Positions 23,192 through 35,000 of a stretch of DNA of 64,000 nt are shown in pieces. The notes below the pieces were generated by a model that ran no database searches, had not been told where the DNA came from, and saw only the letters and a program-made list of their open reading frames with translations. How positions within the stretch are numbered: position 1 is the first letter of the stretch; the number at the start of each line of letters is the position of its first letter. Source of the stretch: Mesorhabditis belari (taxonomy: Eukaryota; Nematoda; Chromadorea; Rhabditida; Rhabditidae); NCBI GenBank assembly GCA_958450365.1, contig CAUEEP010000750.1:124001-188000 (forward strand), read 5' to 3'. The translations under genes and the position numbers were made by a program.

Positions 23192-23986
23192 ATATTGAAA
23201 TTAGTCTTCAAATGTGTGAGCTGAACAACAGCCAGCGCTCCGTCTGCTTTGCAAGCTTTTGCCTAGAGCTAAATTTCATCTTCGATTGTTGCCGAACTTG
23301 TTGATTTTATGCTCAGAAGACAATCAGAATAGCCAAAGGAGGAGCCAAAAAATACTAATCTTTTTACTTTTTTCATCAATAAATTGTTTTATCAAGAATT
23401 TTGTCCCTTAAAAAATGAGTGGTTTTAGAAAACATGAAAAATTCTTTAAAAAGTGATAAGCTGTTGTTGAAAGCTGAAAGCTGAAAAGATCAAATGCTTT
23501 ACCCAATTATTTTTAACTTTAAAGGCTACAAAAAACTCTTTAAAACTTATGCAAAAACTTTGGTTTTCGAGAAAAAAGTAAAACTTGAGAAATTTCGAAA
23601 TTTTTAAGACTTTTATCCATGACTCTATATGACTAATGTATTCTTGAGGCTGCCAATCGTTTAATGTCAATCGATGTCAAATTTAATAAGCAATCCTCTA
23701 TATCTAAAGATCTAGCAGTGAGTGACTCACATGACAATGGCTTGCGATCCGCGAGCGAGCTCATGAAAATGATCTTCGGGAATTCGCTTATCTCGAAAGT
23801 GCTTATCATCCTTAAAAAACGATTTTAATCAGGCCCAAATCAAATTTCTCTTACCAAATCCGGCTCATAATTGATTGGCATCACTGCTTTTCCTTCAAAG
23901 ATTTCCCAGATTGGAGGCTGATTTATTTTCGGCTTTTGTGTGTTAATCCTTCTGTAGAAAACGATTTCTCGAGAATTTTCGCTCAT
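21161..23986 (-). CDS. Divergent MAP-kinase-like protein kinase (no TxY)
   Basis: Eleven exons in phase (373 aa): 23855-23986, 23731-23810, 22367-22472, 22209-22324, 22035-22161, 21903-21976, 21765-21856, 21639-21727, 21528-21598, 21317-21435, 21161-21276. Eight of the ten introns are 37-58 bp. Kinase landmarks: likely beta-3 Lys in IAELK (78) paired with alpha-C Glu in LLRE (95), HPNIVEM, HRD across an intron (Asp188) with Asn193, DFG (207-209), Glu234 in PLEVIL, DVWAVG (250-255). The MAPK-type core (LLVQLLKALDFLHSRGIMHR; late LLEKLLSVNPQKRMKP) resembles p38/JNK. The glycine loop is degenerate (ELARGSQAIV) and the DFG-to-PLE segment lacks TxY, so activation must differ. A further possible exon, 22502-22579, with VAAKR cannot be joined in phase. 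A CAATTCAG acceptor precedes the ATG. Confidence 0.85.
22690..23627. mobile_element. Tc1-derived non-coding element in a kinase intron
   Basis: Inverted ends ACAGTCATGGATAAAAGACT (about 22689) and GTCTTTTATCCATGACTCTA (about 23608) match the termini of the Tc1-like element at 33828-34617. The interior is a tandem duplication of about 520 bp (22742 and 23262: CTAAATTTCATCTTCGATTG), the junction of which is extreme low complexity: A/T runs plus a 22-base G tract. There is no transposase. Confidence 0.7.
23079..23100 (+). repeat. G22 mononucleotide tract
   Basis: An uninterrupted run of 22 G, flanked by poly-A and poly-T runs to about 23184. Such tracts can form G-quadruplexes and are deletion-prone in Caenorhabditis when the FANCJ helicase is lost; base-call or assembly error is also possible here. 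Confidence 0.9.
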
Positions 23987-24297
23987 CTTTGAATCGATGA
24001 TGATCTGATTTCTGAATTGAAAAGCTCTAGAATGTTTTTTAAAAATGAAAAATGATTATTAAATGGAGATAATCACAAAAAAAATGATCAAAATGTACCT
24101 AAAAAAATGGAGAAAAACAAACAAACGTTTTTTAATGTAATTTTTTTCTTTTCAGTAAGAATAAAATGTAAAATAATCAATAAATACAAAAAAAATTCAA
24201 TTTTTTTTTATTTTAGTTGTAGGGAAAAAGGTTTTGCGCAATTTATCAGTCAATCGAAATGGTTACATGCTCTCTTTTTTTTGCCCGATCGATCAAG

Positions 24298-25018
24298 GCG
24301 ATTTCATTTCGCAAAAGAAAGCACACTCTTTGAATCAACAGCCAAACGAGAGATTAGGTCTCTGTTCGCTTCTAGGAGTAGATATGGACTAGAATTTGGG
24401 TTAAGGTAAAGAGAGTGGATCCTTTTGATATCTCTAACACCATCTCTAACACCCCGACAACCCAACTCAACTCCTCCAGGGGAGTCCCTGTGATATCACA
24501 GACCTGAACTGCAGTTGCATAGACCCGAAAGATGTGTTCAATTACTGAGCATTAGATTAGACCTCAATTATATATACCGTATTCTCTCTAATAGTAGTGC
24601 ACCCCACCGAGCCGAGTTGATGACTATTTCACGGTTTCTAAGTCTTCGTAGCTCAACACTCTAAACCCCCACTAGATCTCATCGTCAGCTACATTTTCCA
24701 ACCCCACATCAAGAAGTTCCGATAAGCGGTTCTCGAGATTTCGAGATTCGATTTCATTTCGCAAAAGAAAGCACACTTTTTGAATCAACTGCCAGATGAG
24801 AGATTAGGCGTCTGTTCGTTCCTAGAAGTAAACGGATGGACGAATGGAGTAAACGGATGGACTAGAATTTGGGTTAAGTTAAAGAGAGTGGATCCTTTTG
24901 ATATCCTGTCATCGCTAACACCCCGACAACCCAACTCAACTCCTTCAGGCGAGTCCCTGTGATATCATAGACCTGAATTGCAGTTGCAAAGACCCGGAAG
25001 CTATTTATACGAAGTGTT
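24298..25018. repeat. Pair of ~240-bp direct repeats
   Basis: 24298-24538 and 24745-25018 share CGCAAAAGAAAGCACACT, GAGTGGATCCTTTTGATATC and GAGTCCCTGTGATATCA. The second has a short ACGGATGGACGAATGGAGTA expansion. Between them is the TACCGTATTCTCTCTAATAG motif (24576). No coding sequence is recognised; 24011-24297 is A/T low complexity. Confidence 0.7.
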
Positions 25019-25317
25019 CTGCAAAAACTAAAAGCGGATTAGAGATCCCTATGACCGACTATATAAGAATTGCATTTTAAAAACTGTTTCCTTACGTCTT
25101 TGCATTAAATTATTGACTCGAGTTTTATCCACCGCTTTCTACAACTTTAACAAATCATTTACAAAAGATGAAATCTTCCAAATTTTCAGTCAATAGATAA
25201 GTATTGAAAAATTTCACATTTTTTGTCACATTTCTGAAAACTACAGGCTTTCTAAAGCTAAAATTCAACTCTAATATTCAATGCAAATGCGTAGGGAAAG
25301 TTTTTTAAAAAAAGCAA

Positions 25318-25402
25318 AAGAGTTTGACGAGAGTAGGACTCGAATTTGGGGACAAATATGTAACAGATTTGGTAGTCTATCAGACTATCCACTTGACTAC
25401 AG
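25318..25402 (-). pseudogene. tRNA-like relic
   Basis: The minus strand has TAGTCAAGTGGATAGTCTGA (A-box-like) and AATTCGAGTCC (B-box-like), but stems pair poorly. It is probably a tRNA-derived relic. Confidence 0.3.
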
Positions 25403-25469
25403 AAGAGCGTGTGGCCTCTTCTTAAAGAGTTGAAAATCTAGATATCTGCGAATCGTTTAGCAGAAACTA

Positions 25470-25990
25470 AAAACGGATTTGAGATCCTTACTTGATGAGA
25501 TGAACTTTGTCTCGAGCTTGACTCGATGCCTTGTAAGTCTTGACTTGACTCGAGCTTGACTCGATGCCTTGTAAGTCTTGACTTGACTCGAGCTTGACTC
25601 GATGCCTTGTAAGTCTTGACTTGACTCGAGCTTGACTCGATGCCTTGTAAGTCTTGACTTGACTCGAGACTCGAGCTTGACTCGAGCTTGACTCGATGCC
25701 TTTCCCTTGTAAGCAAAAAACGTCGACTTTGTGTTACCAAATTTTATTTTGTTTCATCGAAAACAAAAAGAGAAGAGTCTTGAAAAGATGTCGCATCTCG
25801 CCTCAATCAGAAACTGAAAACGGATTTGAGATCCTTACTTGATGAGATGAACTTGGTCTCGAGCTTGACTCGATGCCTTTTCCTTGTAAGCAAAAAACCT
25901 CGACTTTATGTTACTAACTTCACTTTGTTTCATCGAAAACAAAAAGAGAACAGTCTTGAAAAGGTGTCGCATCTCACCTCAATCGTTTAT
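25470..25990. repeat. Duplicated block with a 38-bp satellite
   Basis: Positions 25500-25700 hold about five copies of a 38-bp unit containing GACTTGACTCGAGCTTGACT. The flanking sequence (GGATTTGAGATCCTTACTTG to GGTGTCGCATCTC) is duplicated at 25810-25980 with only one unit, so the satellite expanded after the duplication. Confidence 0.8.
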
Positions 25991-26071
25991 TTTTTTGTTT
26001 ACTTTTCAGGCCAGGTGTGTAGCTGAAGCGCCGTCCACTCATTCATTGGAGACAATTGGAGAAATTTGAAA

Positions 26072-29000
26072 ATGCGTCTGATTTTAGTAAAGCTAATGAA
26101 AATCGAATTTCCCTCTTTTAGTTAGCCTTTTTTCAGTGATTTACTTAAAAAATTATGTATTTTAAAGTCAAATTTCTCATTTTTTATTTTGTAAATGTAG
26201 ATATGACTGCAATTTTAACCTTAAATTTCACAATTTGAGATGTTATTACTTCTTCAAACGTTTTCCGAATGAAACTAAGAGAGAATGTAGGCTTTTGTTT
26301 CACAAATTATTAAGTAATTGTTGTTTTTGTTTGTAAATTTGTTTACATTTGCAAGAAATTTCAATTCCAGACGCTGTTCACAAAAAAACAATGCACAATG
26401 CATTCCGCGGAATGCAATGGTCAACTCGAAAAGTGTTGCTCATCTTCAGTAGGGTTTTTGTTAAAGAAATAGTTTGAATAATCACTTATCCAAACTATTA
26501 AACTATTAAATTAACGATTGTAACGATTTTCGGCTCGTTTTCTCATGCAAATTAAACAAGATCCTGAATGCTAATAGCATATTAGGTTGGTCAATTGAAA
26601 ACTGTGGGACTTTGAACTAAAATTTATTCGACATAAAACCATGAATTCATTCCAAATAATTTCCATTATTATTGACGACTTCTGCCCATTTTACAGGCAA
26701 TTTGCGGATTCCTCTTTCGTAGTAGGATTTTGGTTTTGAATCGAAAAACTTTCAAAGCCAATTTTTGACTGCTTCTTCCGAATTGAAGTGTTCTCCCGCA
26801 AGCTCATTACTCATGATCCGGAATAAATGGTAATCAAAAGGGGCGAGGTCCGGACTGTATGGGAAATGCGCCAAAAATTCCCAACCAAGGCTGTTTATTT
26901 TAGAGCGAGTCAGTTTTGCACCATGAGGGCGCGCGTTGTCGTGGATGAGAACGATCTTTGACTTGAAGGGCCTATTCTTCGTCAGGGATTCATTCACCTT
27001 TCCCAACTGTTCACTGTATTTGATTGCATTAAGGGTCGTGTTGCTTCGTCTTGATTGATCGTCTTGCTATCCGGCAACTCCCAGTACACCACTCCCTCCA
27101 TATCCCAAAAGACGCAGAGCATAAACTTCTGGTGCAAATCGGGCCTGGGGTCACTTTCGGTTGGTCGGTGAATTGAAAACTGCGAAACTTTGAACTAAAA
27201 TTTGTTCAACATAAAACCATCAATAATTTTCATTATTCTTGACGACTTCTGCCCATTTTACAGGCAATTTGCGGATTCCTCTTTCGTAGTAGGATTTTGG
27301 TTTGTGTGTGAGACAAGTGTGAGACTCAAAAATGGAGGACTGGAGATGTCCCAGTTTGAGCACTTTCTTCAAAAGAAACCCATTTTGGTGTCAATAGAAA
27401 AGTTGTAGAGAATCAAAAATTAGGCTTATAGCCAAATTTCCAAAAAGATACACTTAGTAGTTTTGCTTAAAATGCTCGCTTGAAATGCAAGTTTTGTGAA
27501 AATTCGTAAATTTGGCATTTCTTGAAAACCAGTTTTTCAATCGTTCTGAAAATTTGAATATAAGCTTGATTTTTGATTCTCTACAACTTTTCCATTGACA
27601 CCAAAATGGGTTTCTTTTGGAGAAAGTGCCCAAACTGTCACATATGACAATAGCCGGCAGCTTTCAATTCACCAACCCAATAGAAAACGAATCGTCTACA
27701 CATTAGCATATAGAATGATGCTCTAGTTCTCTAGTTTACTCTAGTTTACTCTAATTTAATCAAAATGTATTCAGTTTACAGTTATTGCCGCGTTTTTATT
27801 GGTGTTTGCGTTGAGAGTGAAAAATGATGGATCGATTGTGAAAGAAACTCACTATCAAGCGGCTCAAGCTGTCGTCAATCAGGCCAGCGATTTTATGTGG
27901 AAAATCAGAAGTTTGTCTTGTTTGAAACAAGAGTTTCTCTTTTTATCAGTAGCTATTTAGAGCTTACGACTTTCAAGCTGACTAGCCTAATCAAAAAAGG
28001 GCTTTTACATCCGTTTTCAACTTTGCAGACTCGATTCTTTCATCGGGGACCGATGGAATGTTTGAGCCGATGAACACAAAGAGATTTCGATTGGCTGATG
28101 GATCTTTAAAGAGTGATGAGTTGTTTGTCTGGTACGCCTTCTACGATTTGAGGTTGGCTTTTCTGATAGATATGGGAAAATTCTAGCCGAATCTAATTCC
28201 ACCGTCGTTTTCTCGGCCGTTCCTGGGCTGATAGCTCTGAAATTTTGTCTACAAGCTGAAAATGTGGATCTCTATCTGTAGACAAAATTTCAGAGCAAAC
28301 GGCCAAGAAACGACCAAGAAAACAAAGGTAAAATTAGGTTTGGCTCGGAATTTTCCCATGTCTAGCCGCGAGTCGAGTCGAGGTAGCGATTCAAAGTGGC
28401 TCGTTGAATCAAATCGATTCAAAAACCAAAAGCAAGTTAATAAATATGAATACCTTATTTATGTAAACATAAAAAAAGTGACAATAGAACATTTTTAATT
28501 GAAAAAAGGACAGAAAAAACTTATTGAACAGAAGAAGAGAGAAATTGTAGAGACTAAAGTTTAAATTGATTCTATTCGAATAGAAATTTAGATTTAAATT
28601 CGATTTTCTTTAATGAATAAATGATAAATCTAGATTTCAGCAATTTTTTTTTGCGCAACTCGCCATAACTTTCTTCTAAGTGGACTAATCTTTATGATTT
28701 TGGTTTCATTTTGTAGATCTCAATAAGTGCAACAAAATGACACTAAAATCATAAAGATTGACCAACTTAGAAGAAAGTTATGGCGATTCACGCAAAAAAA
28801 ATTACGGAAATTAGCCTACCCCGAAGAAGGTCAAATGAATCGACTAAATTCAGGATTTTTGCGAGCCAGCATATAACTCTGATAATATTAATCAATTTGT
28901 ATGATTTCTAAAAGTATAATAAGAGTTGGATTCAATTTACATTCATACATTAGCATACAAAATGTTTTCCAACAAAGTATTGGGTTGGTGGAAAAGGCTA

Positions 29001-32000
29001 TTGATCTGAGGATCGCTGGTTCGACTTCCACCGGTGACAATGTTTGTCAAAATTTTTGCTAAGATTCTGAAAATTTGTGTCTAGGGGTCATTTTGGACGC
29101 TGATCACGAATAACATGTTTTTAGCCTAGGTTTCTGCACGAAAAACTAACGAAACATGAAAACAGCCATTTTTTGGCTCTGTCGCCCTTTACTAAAATAG
29201 CTGTAAAAACTTTTAGAAAAGAAATATCTCAAAACGGTTTTTACCAATCGATCCGTCTTGAATTCAGCTTTAGGATGAGCTATAAAACGTCAAAATTGGA
29301 CAAATTTAAGGTACTCTCCCAAAAAATCCGAAAGGACTTTTCCACCAACCCAATACCTTACTGACAGTCATCAAGTCGGACAAATTTGACTGAAATTTGA
29401 CTCGTGACTTGTCTCAACCAGATTTTTTTAAACAATTTCTATGTTTATTTAGTGAAAAGTTGTCCTGTCAACTTTTGGATATACCGTAATAATTCTAATA
29501 GAAGACCATGGTCTTCTAATTTTCAACCCTCCAAAATTGGTGAGTCAAAAAAGTAGGTAAAGGTCCCCCACATGAATCAAAAAATTAAAAATAGTTAAAA
29601 ACTATTTCAAACGATAGCCCTTGCCCCAAAACATGCCAAAAACATGTCTAAAAGTGAAATCTATTTTCTTGCCCGGACTCCATAGAAAATCTTTCAAAAA
29701 AATCCATGTAGGGGACCACATGAAATTTTTCCAAAAAGTTATTTTTTAATTTTTTCAAAAACTACGTCTCCAATTTTACTGCCGGGGCTAAAATATTACT
29801 ATCTGGACCCAAATCTTTCATTCTACTTGAACAGAAGTTTTAAAAAGCCCCGATTTCAAGGGGTCAAGGGGGTGGTCTTCTATTGGAGACTGGTCTTCTA
29901 TTAGAGACTGGTCTTTTATTAGAATTATTACGGTACTTACAGTGGTCCACAAAAGTAATGCCCCATTGCCATCCAAGAGTATGTTTTGTAAGGAAATCTT
30001 GCAAAATCGACATTTCAGAAAAAGAGTAGGGTATTTTTCATAGAAGGAGAAACAAAAAGAATAATCATGAAAACGATCAATGGGGCATTACTTTTGTGGA
30101 GCTAATTTTAGGGGTAATTGCACTCTTCCACCTCGATCTTTTGATTGGAAAGATCTCAATCAAAAAAATCCAGTTGTTTAACAACTAGAATTTCTAAAGT
30201 AGTTCAAAAAAAAAAAAAATATATATTTTAAATACATGTTTTCAGGAGGAATTTTGCAACAAATACTTTTGAATGGCAATGGGGCATTACTTTTGTGGAC
30301 CACTGTATATCTTTAAAGGCCTAAAACTCAGGGTGTTCGGTCTACCAATACTTATAGTTATTGCTTCCATTGGAGGCTACGAATCTATTAGAATAAATAC
30401 GGTACATCAAGTAGGTTAAGAGCTGTTTTTCATCAGAGGTTTACGGGCAGCCCTTCTTGCATATAATTCAGCTTGATTTAATCGTCGTCTGATCGTTTCC
30501 GGTGTTACAACCTTGTTAAATTGATCCCTCACCATTTGGCTTCAGCGGTTGATGTTTTGTTCGGATCGTTTTTCACCATTTGGATCACGGCTCGGTCTTC
30601 TTTTATGGTTGTGTTTGGTCGTCGACCACTCTTGAGGCCTCGATGAAGATTTTTGCCAGCTTTTGATTGAGAAAAAATGCGGCGCACTGTCCATATCGAG
30701 CAATTGAAGAGGTTGGCCACATCCTTCTCCCGCATCCCATTTTTCCGGGCCTTAGCGATTTGGAGCCTCTTCGGAGTGTCAAGATTTTTGATGTCAGAGA
30801 TCTAAATAATACAATAGAATACATTTAATGTTCATAGAAGGAGAAACAAAAAGAATAATCATGAAAACGATCAATGGGGCATTACTTTTGTGGAGCTAAT
30901 TTTAGGGGTAATTGCACTCTTCCACCTCGATCTTTTGATTGAAATTTGAAATTGTATGGTTAACAATTTACTGATTTTACTGATCTCAATCAAAAAAAAA
31001 TCCAGCTATTTAACAACTAGAATTTCTAAAGTATTTTATAAGAGAAAAAAATATACTTTAAATACACGTTTTCAGAAGGAATTTTGCAAAAAATACTTTT
31101 GAATGGCAATGGGGTATTACTTTTGTGAACCACTGTATGAGCAGATAACCATGAGTTAGTCATGAAAAATTTGACACTATTTAACATTGACAATTTGACA
31201 ATTTGACATTCAAGTTCACTCACTCACAAGACCTAAATCTTAATAAAATCAGCCTTGTGCAAGTTCAGCAAAAACTTTTTCATTTCAGAGACCCAGAAGG
31301 ACCAAGGATTCGCATTTTGATAAATGCTTTATGTAAAGATTTAAAGAAAGAAGATGTGATGATCGATTTGGGCGATGGGGATCCTCCGTTACCGTTGGCC
31401 TGGGCTGAAGTGCTTGGAAGTAAGTCAATATCTAAATCTAGATATCTAAACTGAATCATTTACCTTGTTTCTTAAGCTTCTTTGTTAAACCAGTTCAAAT
31501 TTAGCTAAGCTTTGTTAAATCTGTTTTGGTTAAAGAAATTTTGTGCTCTTTTAGCTGCTGGTTGTCCTGGTTCAAGTGGTTGTATTGTACAAGAAATGGA
31601 GCTTTCTTCAATAGTCCATCGAGGAAAAGTACCTGAAAAGGCTTGTTATAAATCAAGTTTTATATTTATAGGAATTTCAGATAAACATTTTGAGAAAGTC
31701 AAAAAGCGTTCAAGTGAAGCTGCATCGATTACCAACAAGTTATAAGGACGACATCAACACGTGCATTGTGGCTCCATTGTACTGGTGAGTGGCTGTTGTA
31801 TGGGTTATGGAAATATATTGCATTTAACTAGCTACCGTATTTCCTGTAGTTGAACAACATGGGATTTACTAGAAGGATGGGACTATTGCCTCAAGCATTC
31901 GATCAACGAAAGCAACAAAAAACAAAAAAAAAACGATCAACTATCGAACGATTATCCAAAACATACAAAGCCAACAAGCAACTGTAATGCTGTAAAGCTT

Positions 32001-35000
32001 CCTATTCCTGTAAAGCTTTTCCAACTCAGGCATTTGTCTGCTATAGGATCAAACACACTTTCAATCAATGCCAAAATGTTCTGCCGAAGTCTTGACCAAA
32101 ACGTCTTTGTCCATCTTTACAGCTACAAGTTCTGTTTCTGTCTCAATAGCTTCCATTTTCTTTTATCCCTCCTCGCCGTGTCCATAGTTCTATCATCTTC
32201 TGGTTCTTCTACTGGTGAGTTAAACGACGTTAAACGTATCGACGTTAAACAGCTCCCGATCTTCTTCAAAATGTCTGTCGAGCTCGTTGTCTCGCTGGAT
32301 TCAAAACAGCTCTAACTCATCAAAAACTTCACTCATCGTAGCATTATAAAATTATTGGGTTGGCAAGTTATAAACGATCGTTTTAGGCAACAACTTGTTT
32401 ATTTTATAAAACTCAAAAAAGAACATTAAAATGCTTGTCGAGTTTTTTGTGAATGACATTTGCTGTGTGTGTGATTTGTGATTTTACGCTTGGGCGGGGC
32501 TCTATTAGAGGAAGGCTTCTATTAGAGGGATGAGACTCAATTACAGAAAATACCGTATAAATAACAACAAGAAGTTAAACTACTTAGTTCAATGCTTAGG
32601 TTCAACGATTGGCCGCGACTTTTCCTTTCACTCGAATGGTGGAGAAGAAACAAAAGCAACAAGCTTTTGATGCACATTCACTCGATGTCTCCATCAGCCA
32701 AGAAAGTCATTGATTACTACATTGAACAGGTGAGGAAAGTTAGCCATTGAACTTATGACATTGAACAGGTGAGGAAAGAGAAAAGTATTGGAACAGATAG
32801 CTTTTACCCTTTTTCCGTTGTATGAAATAAACAGGCTAAGAAAAAAAAACTCATTTTGCTAGCACAAATCAGCCTTATAACTGTCAATAAACTTATTTAA
32901 TGATGCTTTGAACTATTGCTAATCGATTCAACGTTGTCAATCATCCCAGAAACGTTCCGAAACTTGTAGAAATGATAGAGCCCCAAGAGCTTTATCAGGG
33001 TAGCCCATTTTCAATGTATTAACCCTGGTAGATGTTGCGATAACGTTAGGATTACAGCAATTGACTAGAGCTCATCCTTTGTGACTCCTTATTGATGATG
33101 TGCGTAATTGAAAATCAACTTCTTTCTTCATCAGGTTGACAACTCTGAAACTTGGGTAATTAAAACAATCAATTGAAAACGATAAAAACAAAACGATAAT
33201 ATGAATGTGGGAGAAAAATGGAGTAACTGGGTAAACAGCTGTCAGACTAACTTGTCAGACCACCTTTCAATCTCTGAAACAAGTTTAGAAACTCATTTAG
33301 AGAATAACTCGCAATAGAATTTGCGCTAAATGGGTGCCACTAGTAGATGAGTTCTTCAAAAAGGAAATGCTAAGATCTCTAAGCAGTATCAGACAAAAAA
33401 TGTCTGTTAAACTCTAGCAAAACTTGTTTCACTTTTGAAATTGTGTGGTTTTTAACTTGAATCTAGTCTATGACTAAATGATTTCTTTAAAGGGATTCCT
33501 CGAGATTCGCCCCTTTCCAATGATGCCTTTCACGAAAGAATTCGACCCGAACAATCTCGTCTATTATGGCGCCGAGCATTTGACAACGTTTTTCTGCTCG
33601 ATCTGGTCCGACACCAAGTACACAACGATGAACGATATCGATGAAATGTTCTGGGTTAGGTGAGGATTGGGTTACAGATAGTTACTCTAGACACTACTCT
33701 TGATTACTTACTCTTAATACTCTAAGACACGATTTTAGAGTAGACTTGAGTAAACTAGAAACCAAAGTTTATTAAATATCTTGAAATAGGAGCTGATCGT
33801 AAAGTCTTGTTTGTTCTCTTTCATATGTACAATCATGGACAAAAGTCTTTTAACATTAGTTTTTAGAAGTTTGTTCTTTGTATATCTTGATCTAAATCCG
33901 ACCAATTTGCAAACGGTTAAAAGATTTAAAGAGCTTATTGCTTATCAAAAGTGGAGCCTTGGTACTTCATCCGTCGAGTCTGGACAACTATTGGACCCCA
34001 AATTCTACGTGAGCTGGTTGACAGCATGCCAAGGAGAATTCATGCAGTAATTAATACGGAGGACCTACTAAGTATTGATTGGAGGAATGCCAATGGAGGA
34101 ACAGCTCTGGTGCCAGGATGGTTCAAAGCAAACCGTGTTCAACTTGTGTCTGCTCCTCCCTATAGTCTTGATTTGAATGTAATCGAGAACTTATGGGCGT
34201 TTGTGAAGTCGAAATTGAAGGGGAAACTATTCGGATCAAAAGTGGAGCTTTGGTACTTCATCCGTCGAGTCTGGACAACTATTGGACCCCAAATTCTACG
34301 TGATCTGGTTGACAGCATGCCAAGGAGAATTCAAGCAGCAATTGCGGCTCGCGGCGGACCTACTAAGTATTGATTTTCATAATGTTTTTCTCACATGTTA
34401 AAAGACTTTTGTCCATCAATTTTTGGCTCAATTTTTGTTTTATTAAAAAGTTTATGACACCTGATAAATTGTTAAATCCATCTTTTTATAATGTTAAAAT
34501 TAGAGATAATAAACTCTTTAAATCTTTTAACCGTTTGCAAATTGGTCGGATTTGGCAGATATACAAAAAACAAACTTCGAAAAACCAACGTTAAAAGACT
34601 TTTGTCCATGACTGTATGTAGACTAGTCCGATAGGCATTATTAAAACTAATTTGCTCTGTATCACGAATTACTAGTGTGCTTTCCCTTGAATTTACTAGA
34701 AATGGCTAGATCTGTGTGCTTTTGCTTGCATGGTTTTTGCTTGAATGGCTTTGGCTTGAATGGCTTTGGATTGAATGGCTTTTGCTTGAATGGCTTTGGC
34801 TTCGGCTGAAAACCAAGTTTATTTAATACTCGTGTAACAAAGCGTGTAAAAATGTTTCAACGAAGCTCCAAAAAACAATGTGACCCAGAGCCAGGAATCA
34901 TTTTGATGAAAATTGTGAAATTAACTCGAACTAAAGAAAACCAATTCCCCACAAGGCAAAATGAGAGAAGATTCCGACTAAATGGGAAAGGAGGCGTCCT

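Noticed and set aside
24107..24409. 100-codon frame rich in Phe/Lys/Ile
   Set aside because: Starts in A/T low complexity and continues into the 24298-24538 direct repeat; no exon signals.
29173..29364. 63-codon frame in GT92 intron 3
   Set aside because: Lies inside the MITE at 28979-29355 and uses its inverted end.
32034..32315. 93-codon frame inside GT92 intron 6
   Set aside because: It has a hydrophobic stretch but no family resemblance, and the flanking GT92 exons join in phase without it.
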